In this document: positions 17,076 through 24,383 of the stretch, in pieces
How the letters are laid out: each line of letters begins with the position of its first letter
How positions within the stretch are numbered: position 1 is the first letter of the stretch
Assembly (NCBI GenBank): GCA_019750455.1
Contig: JAIEOM010000027.1
Coordinates: 1 to 46,316, forward strand
DNA from: Sphingomonadales bacterium
GTDB taxonomy: Bacteria; Pseudomonadota; Alphaproteobacteria; Sphingomonadales; Sphingomonadaceae
Length of the DNA stretch: 46,316 bases
Direction of reading: 5' to 3'
Program-made: the position numbers and the translations under genes
Notes under the pieces: model-generated
Seen by the model: only the letters and a program-made list of their open reading frames with translations
Databases searched by the model: none
Told to the model about the DNA's origin: nothing

Positions 17076-18356
17076 ATGAATGCTCCCTGGAAATCCGGTA
17101 TCCCCGGCAACCGCGACCCCTTCTCGGCCTATATCTGCGACGACAATGCGCTGGACGTGATCCGTCCGGTGGTCATCGAACTCGGCTGGGCCCCGGAAAA
17201 GTGCAACAAGGGCGGCCTGCGCAATGCGGTGCAATCGCTCTCGGTCAGCGCCTCGCCGGCGATCCTCGTGGTCGACCTGTCGGAAAGCGGCGACCCGCTG
17301 AACGACATCAACGCGCTTGCCGAAGTGTGCGAGCCCGGCACAGTGGTGATCGCCATCGGTCAGGTGAACGATGTGCGCCTGTACCGCGACCTGCTGGCCA
17401 GCGGCATCCATGACTATCTGCTCAAGCCGCTTTCGCCGCAGCAGGTGCATGATGCGCTCAACCAGGCGCTGGCGGTGTTCATGAGCCCCAAGGCGGGCGA
17501 TGCCGATGCGGCCAAGCGCCACATCTCGACCGCCGTCGTGGGGACCCGCGGAGGCGTGGGCGCTTCGACCCTCGCCACCTCGCTCGCATGGCTGTTCAGC
17601 GAGGCGCACCGCGCGCCGACCGCGCTGCTCGATCTGGATGTCCATTTCGGCACCGGCGCGCTGGCGCTCGACCTCGAGCCGGGCCGCGGCCTGACGGACG
17701 CGATCGAGAACCCGAGCCGTATCGACCCGCTGTTCATCGAACGTGCGATGGTGCGGGCGGGCGACAACCTGTCGATCCTGTCGGCGGAAGCGCCGATCAA
17801 CCAGCCGCTGATGACCGATGGTTCGGCCTTCGTGCAGCTGGAGGATGAATTCCGGCAGGCCTTCGAGATGACGGTCATCGATCTGCCGCGCAACATGCTC
17901 ATCAATTTCCCGCAGCTGCTGGCTGACGTGAACCTGGTGCTGCTGACCTGCGAGCTGACCCTCGCCTCGGCGCGTGACACGATCCGGATCCTGTCGTGGC
18001 TGAAGACCAACGCGGCCCACGCGCACCCGATGATCGTCGCCAACAAGGTTCAGCCGAGCATGGCCGAGATCAGCAAGGCCGATTTCGAGGCCTCGATCGA
18101 ACGCAAGGTCGATTTCGTGGTGCCTTACGACATCAAGGCGGCGTCCAACGCGGCGAAGCTGGGTCAGGTGTTCGTCGATGCCAACCGTTCGAGCAAGGCG
18201 ACCGCGGCGATCCGCCAGATCGCCGAGCGCGTGATGGGCGTCAGCACCGACGACATGGCCGTGACGGGAGGCGAGAAGAAGTCGCTGCTCGGCAACTTCG
18301 ACATAAAGTCGCTGCTGCCGAAGAAGGCCAAGGGCGAGCCCCAGGCCGCGGAGTAA
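17076..18356 (+). CDS. cpaE: Pilus assembly ATPase-like protein CpaE/TadZ
   Basis: A 426-residue CpaE with a response-regulator-like receiver domain at the N-terminus (about 15-135; degenerate, with IHDYLLKPLSPQQVHDAL) and a MinD/ParA-type P-loop domain. The deviant Walker A reads GTRGGVGAST at residues 156-165, with Arg158 at the position of the usual signature Lys, as is common in CpaE. TALLDLDVHFGTGALALDL is the Walker A' /switch region and VIDLPRN corresponds to Walker B. TadZ proteins place the pilus machine at a cell pole. Confidence 0.92.
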   Translation: MNAPWKSGIPGNRDPFSAYICDDNALDVIRPVVIELGWAPEKCNKGGLRNAVQSLSVSASPAILVVDLSESGDPLNDINALAEVCEPGTVVIAIGQVNDVRLYRDLLASGIHDYLLKPLSPQQVHDALNQALAVFMSPKAGDADAAKRHISTAVVGTRGGVGASTLATSLAWLFSEAHRAPTALLDLDVHFGTGALALDLEPGRGLTDAIENPSRIDPLFIERAMVRAGDNLSILSAEAPINQPLMTDGSAFVQLEDEFRQAFEMTVIDLPRNMLINFPQLLADVNLVLLTCELTLASARDTIRILSWLKTNAAHAHPMIVANKVQPSMAEISKADFEASIERKVDFVVPYDIKAASNAAKLGQVFVDANRSSKATAAIRQIAERVMGVSTDDMAVTGGEKKSLLGNFDIKSLLPKKAKGEPQAAE

Positions 18357-18464
18357 GGGCGTTTCTGCCGGGGGCGGCGATGCGCCCTCCCCGGCGGCAA
18401 CCCGGTTGAAAGGGGGCCCGCTGCACATGCGGCGCGGCCGAGGAACGAGGCAGGAAACGACGGC

Positions 18465-19436
18465 ATGGACTTCTTCCAAACCCTGCTGATCACGCTGGTG
18501 ATCTTCGGCGTGCTGGTCATGGGCTATGCCCTGATTGCCGGCTCGGGCGTCGCAAAGGCCCAGAAGCGCCGCATGGAGGCGCTGCGCCTGCGCCATTCCG
18601 AAAGCCTCGATGCGAAGGTTGAATCCCAGTTCAAGCGCGCTCTGGCAGCCCGCAAGCCCAAGGCCTACAAGGTCGCAGGCTCGGGATCGCGGATCGACGC
18701 GCTGGCGATGCGTCTCAACCGCACCGGCAAAAACTGGACGGTGACGCAGTATCTCTACGCCTCGATCGGGCTTGGTCTGGGCATCGCGGTGCTGATCTTC
18801 ATCTTCAGCCGCGCGCCCCTGCTGTCGCTTGGCGTGGGCCTGTTCATCGGCGCCGGCCTGCCGCACATGGTGGTCGGCCGCCTCATCAACAAGCGCACCA
18901 ATGCCTTCGTCACCAAGTTCCCGGACGGGATCGAGCTGCTCGTGCGCGGTCTGCGCTCGGGTCTGCCGGTGACCGAGACGCTCCAGATCGTCTCGACCGA
19001 AGTGCCCGGCCCCGTGGGCTACGAATTCAAGTCGGTGATCGACCGCATCAAGGTCGGCAAGACCATGGAGGACGCCCTCCAGGACACCGCCGACAAGCTC
19101 GGCATTGCCGAATTCAACTTCTTCACCATCACGCTGGCGATCCAGCGCGAGACCGGCGGCAACCTCGCCGAGACGCTGTCGAACCTTGCCGACGTGCTGC
19201 GCAAGCGCGCGCAGATGAAGCTGAAGATCCGGGCGATGAGCTCCGAATCCAAGGCATCGGCCTACATCGTCGGCGCGCTGCCCTTCCTCGTGTTCTTCGC
19301 GATCCTCTACATCAACCCGGATTACATGATGACCTTCTTCACCGATGATCGTCTGATCGTCGCCGGGTTGGGCGCGGGCTGCTGGATGGGCATCGGCGTG
19401 TTCATCATGGCCAAGATGGTCAACTTCGAGATCTGA
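18465..19436 (+). CDS. tadB: Tad inner-membrane platform protein TadB
   Basis: A 323-residue polytopic protein with one N-terminal helix, a pair of helices (about 100-140) and a C-terminal helix pair around a cytoplasmic T2SSF (GspF-like) domain. Family features include FPDGIELLVRGLRSGLPVTETLQ and FFTITLAIQRETGGNLAETLSNLADVLRKR. It forms the inner-membrane base with TadC and normally works with the ATPase CpaF/TadA. That gene is absent from its usual place directly upstream: the 108-base gap after cpaE has no coding capacity for it. Confidence 0.93.
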   Translation: MDFFQTLLITLVIFGVLVMGYALIAGSGVAKAQKRRMEALRLRHSESLDAKVESQFKRALAARKPKAYKVAGSGSRIDALAMRLNRTGKNWTVTQYLYASIGLGLGIAVLIFIFSRAPLLSLGVGLFIGAGLPHMVVGRLINKRTNAFVTKFPDGIELLVRGLRSGLPVTETLQIVSTEVPGPVGYEFKSVIDRIKVGKTMEDALQDTADKLGIAEFNFFTITLAIQRETGGNLAETLSNLADVLRKRAQMKLKIRAMSSESKASAYIVGALPFLVFFAILYINPDYMMTFFTDDRLIVAGLGAGCWMGIGVFIMAKMVNFEI

Positions 19437-19454
19437 CGGGCGGGGAACAGGCAC

Positions 19455-20465
19455 ATGATCGAACAACCCACCGGCCCGACCCTGCTCGGCTTCGACGTTA
19501 TCCTCGTCGGCACCGTGCTTGTCGGCCTCGCCGCCTTCGCCGCGATGCTGGCCGTCTATGCGGCGGTCACGATCCGCGACCCGATGGCACGGCGCGTCAA
19601 GGCGCTGGAGGCGCGGCGTGAACAGCTCAAGGCGGGGATCGTCACCTCGGCCAGCAAGAAGCGCACCAGCCTGGTGCGCCGCACCGACACGACCGACAAG
19701 GTCAAGAGCAGCCTCGACAAGCTGAACGTCCTTCAGGACAGCCAGATCAAGATCATCCAGCAGAAGCTGGCATACGCGGGCTACCGCAACAAGGAACTGG
19801 CGGTCCTGATCATCGGCGCGCGTGCGATTGCGCCGCTGGTGATTGGCGGGTTGATGGGCGTGCTGCTCTACGTCGTCGAATTCTGGCCCGACTGGGGCCC
19901 GATGACCCGGCTGGGTGCCTTCGCGATGTCGGTGTTCCTGTCCTACAAGGGCCCGGAACTCTACCTCAGCAACAAGGCGACCAAGCGCACCAAGGAAATC
20001 CAGAAGGGCCTTCCCGACGCGCTCGATCTGCTGGTGATCTGCGCCGAGGCCGGTCTGACCGTCGACGCCGCCTTCAACCGCGTCGCCAAGGAACTGGGCC
20101 GCGCCTATCCCGAGCTGGGTGATGAATTCGCCCTGACCGCGATCGAGCTTTCGTTCCTCAACGAACGGCGCATGGCGTTCAACAACCTGGCCTACCGCGT
20201 CAATCTGGAAGCGGTGAAGGGCGTGGTGACGACCATGATCCAGACCGAACGCTACGGCACCCCGCTCGCCTCCGCGCTGCGCGTGCTCTCGGCCGAATTC
20301 CGCAACGAGCGCATGATGCGCGCCGAGGAAAAGGCCGCGCGTCTGCCCGCGATCATGACCGTGCCGCTGATCGTGTTCATTCTTCCCACGTTGTTCGTGG
20401 TCATTCTCGGCCCGGCGGCCTGTTCGATCTCGGACAACCTCGTGAACAACAATCCCGCCGGCTAG
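19455..20465 (+). CDS. tadC: Tad inner-membrane platform protein TadC
   Basis: A 336-residue TadB/TadC paralogue with a T2SSF domain. It has an N-terminal membrane helix (VILVGTVLVGLAAFAAMLAVYAAV), a central helix pair and the motif KGLPDALDLLVICAEAGLTVDAAFNRVAKEL, plus the ERMMRAEEKAARLPAIMTVPLIVFILPTLFVVILGPA end that is typical of TadC. It is 18 bases downstream of tadB and is the last gene before a strong terminator (20496-20533). Confidence 0.93.
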   Translation: MIEQPTGPTLLGFDVILVGTVLVGLAAFAAMLAVYAAVTIRDPMARRVKALEARREQLKAGIVTSASKKRTSLVRRTDTTDKVKSSLDKLNVLQDSQIKIIQQKLAYAGYRNKELAVLIIGARAIAPLVIGGLMGVLLYVVEFWPDWGPMTRLGAFAMSVFLSYKGPELYLSNKATKRTKEIQKGLPDALDLLVICAEAGLTVDAAFNRVAKELGRAYPELGDEFALTAIELSFLNERRMAFNNLAYRVNLEAVKGVVTTMIQTERYGTPLASALRVLSAEFRNERMMRAEEKAARLPAIMTVPLIVFILPTLFVVILGPAACSISDNLVNNNPAG

Positions 20466-20495
20466 CGGGCGGGTTCCGGATCGGGACCGGACGGG

Positions 20496-20533
20496 GGCCG
20501 GAGCGGGGGGAAACCTTCGCTCCGGCCTTTTCC
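20496..20533 (+). terminator. Rho-independent terminator of the cpa/tad operon
   Basis: Stem GGCCGGAGCG (20496-20505) pairs perfectly with CGCTCCGGCC (20518-20527), followed by TTTTCCGTTT. It sits between tadC and the convergent MarR gene. Confidence 0.85.
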
Positions 20534-20536
20534 GTT

Positions 20537-21010
20537 TCAGCCCTCGGCCAACTGCATCGCCCGCTCGCGCAGGCCCGAAAGCAGACGGCGCAGCAGAGCC
20601 TCCTCATCGGGGGCGAGGCCATCGAGCAGATCGGCCTCGGTCGCGCGGGCCAGCGGCATGACCTCGGCGTGGATCGCCCTGCCCTCCGCCGTCAGCGCCA
20701 GCAGGTGCGAGCGGCCATCGCCGGGATTGGGCACGCGGGCGATCAGCCCCCGTTCCTCCAGCACCTTGACCGCGCGGTTGACCGCGACCTTGTCCATTAC
20801 CGTCGCCGCGGTCAGCCCGCGCTGGGTCATGGGGCCGCCCGCGCCTGAACCTTCCGGGCCGCTGTCACCCAGCACCGCCATCACCCGCCATTCGGGGATC
20901 TTGAGCGCGAACCGCTTGCGATACCGCTCGGCGATCAGGCTGCTGACCGCGTTGGAGGTGACGGACAGCTGGTAAGGCAGGAACCCTGCCAGCTCGCCTT
21001 CCTCACTCAT
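20537..21010 (-). CDS. MarR-family transcriptional regulator
   Basis: A 157-residue winged-helix regulator. The N-terminal helix pair includes LPYQLSVTSNAVSSLIAERYRKRFALKIPEWRVMAVLG, the recognition helix region is GLTAATVMDKVAVNRAVKVLEERGLIAR and the wing is VPNPGDGRSHLLALT, all in MarR order. The ATG at 21010 overlaps the enoyl-CoA hydratase stop by eight bases, so it is expressed from the same mRNA. MarR proteins next to acyl-CoA genes often sense a CoA thioester or aromatic acid and repress their own operon; that role is an inference here. The insertion SGPEGSGAGGPMTQR before the recognition helices is longer than usual. Confidence 0.9.
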   Translation of the reverse strand: MSEEGELAGFLPYQLSVTSNAVSSLIAERYRKRFALKIPEWRVMAVLGDSGPEGSGAGGPMTQRGLTAATVMDKVAVNRAVKVLEERGLIARVPNPGDGRSHLLALTAEGRAIHAEVMPLARATEADLLDGLAPDEEALLRRLLSGLRERAMQLAEG

Positions 21011-21875
21011 AAGGGCGCGCGTCCCACCAGGGGTAGAAATCGGGCATGTCGGCGCTGACCTTGCCGGGATACATCGCCTTGCGCTTTTCGAGGAAGCTGG
21101 CGATCCCTTCCTTGGCATCGGCCCCGCGACTGAGGCGATAGATCGCGCGGCTGTCGATCTTGTGCGCTTCCATCGGGTGATCGGCGCTGGCCAGCCGCCA
21201 CATCATCGCCCGGGTCATGGCAACCGAAATGGCCGATGTGTTGTCGGCGATCTCCCGCGCCAGCGATTGCGCCGCGTGGAGCAGGTCCTGCGGCGCGTGG
21301 ATGGAACGCACGAGGCCGCCCGCCTTCGCCTCCTCGGCATCGAAGATGCGGCCGGTGTAGCACCATTCCAACGCCTGCTGGATGCCGACAAGGCGCGGCA
21401 GGAACCAGCTCGATGCCGCCTCCGGCACGATCCCGCGCCGGGCAAAGACGAAGCCGTAACGCGCGGTGCTGCTGGCAAGGCGGATGTCCATGGCCAGCTG
21501 CATCGTCGCCCCCACGCCCACCGCCACGCCGTTGCAGGCGGAGATCAGCGGCTTTTTCGATTCAAACAGCCGCAGCGTCAGCAGGCCGCCGCCGTCGCGG
21601 ACCTTGGGGTCGGACAGGTCGGCAACCTCGGTCGGGTCGGAGAACACCTGCCCGCCCCCTTCCGGCGTCAGGTCCGCGCCCGCGCAGAACGCCCGCTCGC
21701 CGCTGCCGGTGAAGATCACCGCGCGCACGGCATCGTCGGCGTCGATATCGTCCATCGCCGCCATGATCTCCTGCCCCATGGTGCGGGTATAGGCGTTCAT
21801 CTTGTCGGGGCGGTTGAGGGTGATGGTGGCAATGCCATCGGCCTTGGTGACGATGATCTGGGTGTACTGGGTCAT
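21003..21875 (-). CDS. Enoyl-CoA hydratase/isomerase (crotonase) family protein
   Basis: A 290-residue crotonase. The start IIVTKADGIATITLNRPDKMNAYT, the oxyanion-hole strand RAFCAGADL (around residues 61-69) and the second oxyanion Gly in NGVAVGVGATMQLAMDIRLAS are all in place. Glu152 in RRGIVPEAASSWFLPRLVG occupies the position of the catalytic Glu164 of rat crotonase, so hydratase activity is likely. Length is slightly above the typical 260. It lies upstream of the MarR gene and downstream of a terminator-like hairpin, so it may have its own promoter rather than depend on the thiolase-dehydrogenase unit. Confidence 0.9.
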   Translation of the reverse strand: MTQYTQIIVTKADGIATITLNRPDKMNAYTRTMGQEIMAAMDDIDADDAVRAVIFTGSGERAFCAGADLTPEGGGQVFSDPTEVADLSDPKVRDGGGLLTLRLFESKKPLISACNGVAVGVGATMQLAMDIRLASSTARYGFVFARRGIVPEAASSWFLPRLVGIQQALEWCYTGRIFDAEEAKAGGLVRSIHAPQDLLHAAQSLAREIADNTSAISVAMTRAMMWRLASADHPMEAHKIDSRAIYRLSRGADAKEGIASFLEKRKAMYPGKVSADMPDFYPWWDARPYE

Positions 21876-21920
21876 GGAAAATCCCTCTCCTTTGCCGCCT
21901 GTGATGCCATGCCTTGAGCA

Positions 21921-21946
21921 AAAGAAAACCCCCGCAAAAGCGAGGG
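21921..21946 (-). terminator. Rho-independent terminator after the short-chain dehydrogenase
   Basis: On the minus strand the RNA reads CCCTCGC-TTTT-GCGGGGG (one G-U pair) followed directly by TTTTCTTT. It would end transcripts coming from the dehydrogenase before they reach the enoyl-CoA hydratase. Confidence 0.8.
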
Positions 21947-21978
21947 CTTCCCTTGCGGCGGTCCAGAGCGGTCCTGAT

Positions 21979-22020
21979 CGGGGTCAGACCCCGTCCAGCC
22001 CCCCTCTAGACCCCGTCCAG
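21979..22020. repeat. GGGTC palindrome and 13-bp direct repeat beside parS
   Basis: CGGGGTC-A-GACCCCG at 21979-21993 is a perfect inverted repeat, and AGACCCCGTCCAG occurs twice as a direct repeat (21986-21998 and 22008-22020). They lie 17 bases from the parS site. The palindrome resembles the GGGTC/GACCC hairpin at 4472-4491. Confidence 0.65.
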
Positions 22021-22036
22021 ACCCGCTTTGCCGGCG

Positions 22037-22052
22037 GGTTTCACGTGAAACA
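22037..22052. other. parS: parS-like ParB-binding centromere site
   Basis: The 16 bases at this position contain the perfect 14-bp palindrome GTTTCACGTGAAAC and match the conserved bacterial parS consensus TGTTTCACGTGAAACA at 15 of 16 positions (only the first base differs). ParB binds such sites as a dimer and spreads to form the partition complex. It lies in the gap between the dehydrogenase stop and the terminator, six bases past the stop codon. The parAB genes are not in the window. A second copy was not found here on either strand. Confidence 0.88.
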
Positions 22053-22057
22053 TTCGC

Positions 22058-22843
22058 TCAGCGCGGGGCCATGCGAATAGCGCCGTCAAGGCGGACGTCC
22101 TCACCGTTGAAGTAGCCGGTCTCGATCATGGTCATGGCGAGCTTGGCATATTCCACCGGCATGCCGAGACGCTTGGGGAACGGCACAGAAGCGGCCAGCG
22201 CATCGCGCACATTCTGCGGTGCAGCGGCGAGCAGCGGGGTGTCGAAGATGCCCGGCAGGATGGTGTTGACGCGGATGCCCTCGTTCATGAGGTCACGCGC
22301 GATCGGCAGGGTCATGCCGATAACGCCCGCCTTCGAAGCGGAGTAGGCCGCCTGGCCGATCTGGCCGTCTTCCCCGGCAACCGAAGCAGTGTTGACGATC
22401 GCCCCGCGCTCACCGAACTCGTCGAGCGGATCGAGGGTCATCATGCCCGCCGCCGACTTGGCGATGCAGCGGAAGGTGCCGATCAGGTTGACCTGAATGA
22501 CGAAATCGAAGGCCGAGATGGGGAAGTGCTTGATCGAGCCATCTTCCTTGCTGCGGCTGGCGGTCTTGATCGCGTTGCCGATCCCGGCGCAGTTGACCAG
22601 AATGCGCTCCTGCCCGTGGGCGGCGCGGGCCTTGGCGAAACCGGCGTCGACGTCCTCGTCCTTGGTCACGTTGACCAGGCAGAACACGCCGCCGATTTCC
22701 GCGGCAAGCGCTTCGCCCTTCTCGGCGTTCATGTCGAAGATCGCGACCTTCGCGCCCTTGGCCGCCAGCGCGCGGGCAGTCGCCGCGCCGAGGCCCGAGG
22801 CACCGCCGGTGACGACGGCGGGGGTATTGGCTGAAACTTCCAT
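22058..22843 (-). CDS. Short-chain dehydrogenase, 3-hydroxyacyl-CoA dehydrogenase type 2-like
   Basis: A 261-residue classical SDR. The cofactor motif TGGASGLG spans residues 12-19, Asp37 after the second strand ([10 protein letters not shown]) indicates NAD preference, NCAG is at 84-87, and the catalytic triad is Ser154, Tyr167 and Lys171 (YSASK). The stretch [38 protein letters not shown] closely resembles HSD17B10-type 3-hydroxyacyl-CoA dehydrogenases. Placed 26 bases after the thiolase, it likely supplies the L-3-hydroxyacyl-CoA oxidation step for the same pathway. Confidence 0.9.
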   Translation of the reverse strand: MEVSANTPAVVTGGASGLGAATARALAAKGAKVAIFDMNAEKGEALAAEIGGVFCLVNVTKDEDVDAGFAKARAAHGQERILVNCAGIGNAIKTASRSKEDGSIKHFPISAFDFVIQVNLIGTFRCIAKSAAGMMTLDPLDEFGERGAIVNTASVAGEDGQIGQAAYSASKAGVIGMTLPIARDLMNEGIRVNTILPGIFDTPLLAAAPQNVRDALAASVPFPKRLGMPVEYAKLAMTMIETGYFNGEDVRLDGAIRMAPR

Positions 22844-22869
22844 TGCTTAGTCCTCTCAGTGGGGGTTGT

Positions 22870-24042
22870 TCAGAGCGCCTCGATGATCGTGACGTTGGCG
22901 ACACCGCCACCTTCGCACATCGTCTGGAGGCCGTATTTCTTGCCGTGACGGCGCAGGGCGTGAACGAGGGTCGCCATCAGCTTGGTGCCGCTCGCCCCCA
23001 GCGGGTGGCCGAGCGAAATCGCGCCGCCGTGGACATTGAGCTTGTCCGGATCCGCCCCGGTGTGCTTGAGCCACGCCAGCGGAACGCTCGCGAAGGCCTC
23101 GTTCACTTCGTACAGATCGATGTCGGCCATCGTCAGGCCCGCACGCTGCAACGCCTTGTCGGTGGCGAACAGCGGCTCTTCGAGCATGATCACCGGATCG
23201 CCCGCCGTGACGGTCAGATTGTGGATCCGGGCCAGCGGGGTGAGGCCATGGGCCTTCAGCGCCGCTTCCGAAACCACCAGCACCGCCGAAGAACCGTCGC
23301 AGATCTGGCTGGCCGAGGCCGCCGTCAGCGCGCCATCGGGGCTGATCAGCTTGACCCCCGCAATGCCTTCCAGCGTCGCATCGAACCGGATGCCTTCATC
23401 GATGGTGTGGAGCTGTTCGCCATCGGGCGTTTCGATGGTCACCGGCACAATCTCCCGCTCGAAGGCGCCAGCCTGCGTAGCGGCAATCGCCTTCTGGTGG
23501 CTGGACAGCGCGAAGTGATCGAGATCGTCCTTGGTGAAGCCGTGCTTCTTCACGATCATCTCGGCGCCCATGAACTGGCTGAACTGGATGCCGGGATACT
23601 TCGCCTGAAGCTCTGGAGACATGTAGTGGCCGAGCCCTTCCTTCATGTGCAGCGTGGCGTTGGAGCCCATCGGCACGCGGCTCATGCTTTCCACGCCGCT
23701 GGCGATCACCACATCCTGCACGCCGCTCATCACCGCCTGCGCGGCGAACTGGATCGCCTGCTGGCTGGAGCCGCACTGGCGGTCGATGGTCACGGCGGGG
23801 GTCGACTGCGGCAGCAGCTTGCTGGCCAGCACGCCCATGCGCCCGACCTGCATCGCCTGTTCGCCCGCCTGGGTGACGCAGCCGGTCACCACATCGTCGA
23901 TCGCCTGGGGATCGATGCCCGACCGCTCGACAATCGCGTCCAGCGACTTGGCCAGCAGGTCAACCGGGTGAACCCCGGCCAGACGCCCGCCACGACGGCC
24001 GCCTGCGGTGCGGACGGCTTCGACAATATAGGCTGTGGTCAT
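22870..24042 (-). CDS. Acetyl-CoA acyltransferase (thiolase)
   Basis: A 390-residue thiolase. The nucleophilic Cys90 lies in VTIDRQCGSSQQAIQFAA, the catalytic His346 in ISLGHPLGASGT and the second Cys376 in TMCEGGGVANVTIIE, where most thiolases have C.GGGQG. The HGGAI segment before the His motif is also present. Degradative thiolases cleave 3-oxoacyl-CoA to acetyl-CoA and a shortened acyl-CoA. The ATG at 24042 has a GAGGAGA site; an in-frame extension beyond it is rejected because it crosses likely promoter DNA. It is the first gene of a thiolase-dehydrogenase pair and is divergent from receptor 1. Confidence 0.93.
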   Translation of the reverse strand: MTTAYIVEAVRTAGGRRGGRLAGVHPVDLLAKSLDAIVERSGIDPQAIDDVVTGCVTQAGEQAMQVGRMGVLASKLLPQSTPAVTIDRQCGSSQQAIQFAAQAVMSGVQDVVIASGVESMSRVPMGSNATLHMKEGLGHYMSPELQAKYPGIQFSQFMGAEMIVKKHGFTKDDLDHFALSSHQKAIAATQAGAFEREIVPVTIETPDGEQLHTIDEGIRFDATLEGIAGVKLISPDGALTAASASQICDGSSAVLVVSEAALKAHGLTPLARIHNLTVTAGDPVIMLEEPLFATDKALQRAGLTMADIDLYEVNEAFASVPLAWLKHTGADPDKLNVHGGAISLGHPLGASGTKLMATLVHALRRHGKKYGLQTMCEGGGVANVTIIEAL

Positions 24043-24151
24043 GAAACTCTCCTCTCTCTCGGCGCCCTGGCAGGGCGGGAGCGGGGCAAACCAGTTGCGC
24101 TTCGCCACTCGCTTGGCGCATCGCCTATTGAAGCGAGTGCCCCAAATCAAG

Positions 24152-24166
24152 CGATCAAAATGATCG
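24152..24166. promoter_or_regulatory. Inverted repeat upstream of the thiolase gene, candidate operator
   Basis: CGATCA-AAA-TGATCG is a perfect short inverted repeat about 110 bases before the thiolase start, in the 341-base divergent region 24043-24383. A position near the thiolase promoter and the acyl-CoA gene context suggest a regulator site, but nothing identifies the protein. Apart from this, the receptor motif at 24204-24222 and the receptor ribosome site, I see no other element in this gap. Confidence 0.35.
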
Positions 24167-24203
24167 GTCATTCGTCGCAGCCTTGCAACGCCCCACCTTC
24201 AGA

Positions 24204-24222
24204 CTGTTGCAGATATAATACA
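24204..24222 (+). promoter_or_regulatory. TTGCAGAT-N5-ACA motif with embedded TATAAT, upstream of receptor 1
   Basis: The sequence CTGTTGCAGATATAATACA contains a perfect TATAAT (24214-24219) and the motif TTGCAGAT-N5-ACA, 177 bases before the receptor ATG. The same motif occurs twice upstream of receptor 2 (37206-37224 and, on the other strand, 37253-37268); the second of these sits 181 bases before that receptor and also shares an upstream CTTCAG-N5. No good -35 accompanies the TATAAT, which would suit an activator-dependent promoter. Role is inferred. Confidence 0.5.
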
Positions 24223-24383
24223 TCGGCGGCGCAAAGCATTGCTGCGGGGTGACGTTGAATTGCACCGGTCTGCCGCTTGGCGCATGGCCGAGGTTCGGAG
24301 GGGGCTGTCTGGCGTTTACGTCAGGCACCCTTGACGTTTGAAGTGTCACATGACCCGGTCAAACCTAGAGGAGGACGACCACA

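Noticed and set aside
16359-19466. Long open minus-strand frame of about 1,000 codons opposite cpaD, cpaE and tadB
   Set aside because: It is antisense to well-supported cpa/tad genes and reads as His/Arg/Asp/Glu-rich sequence without domains, the usual artefact of GC-rich codon use.
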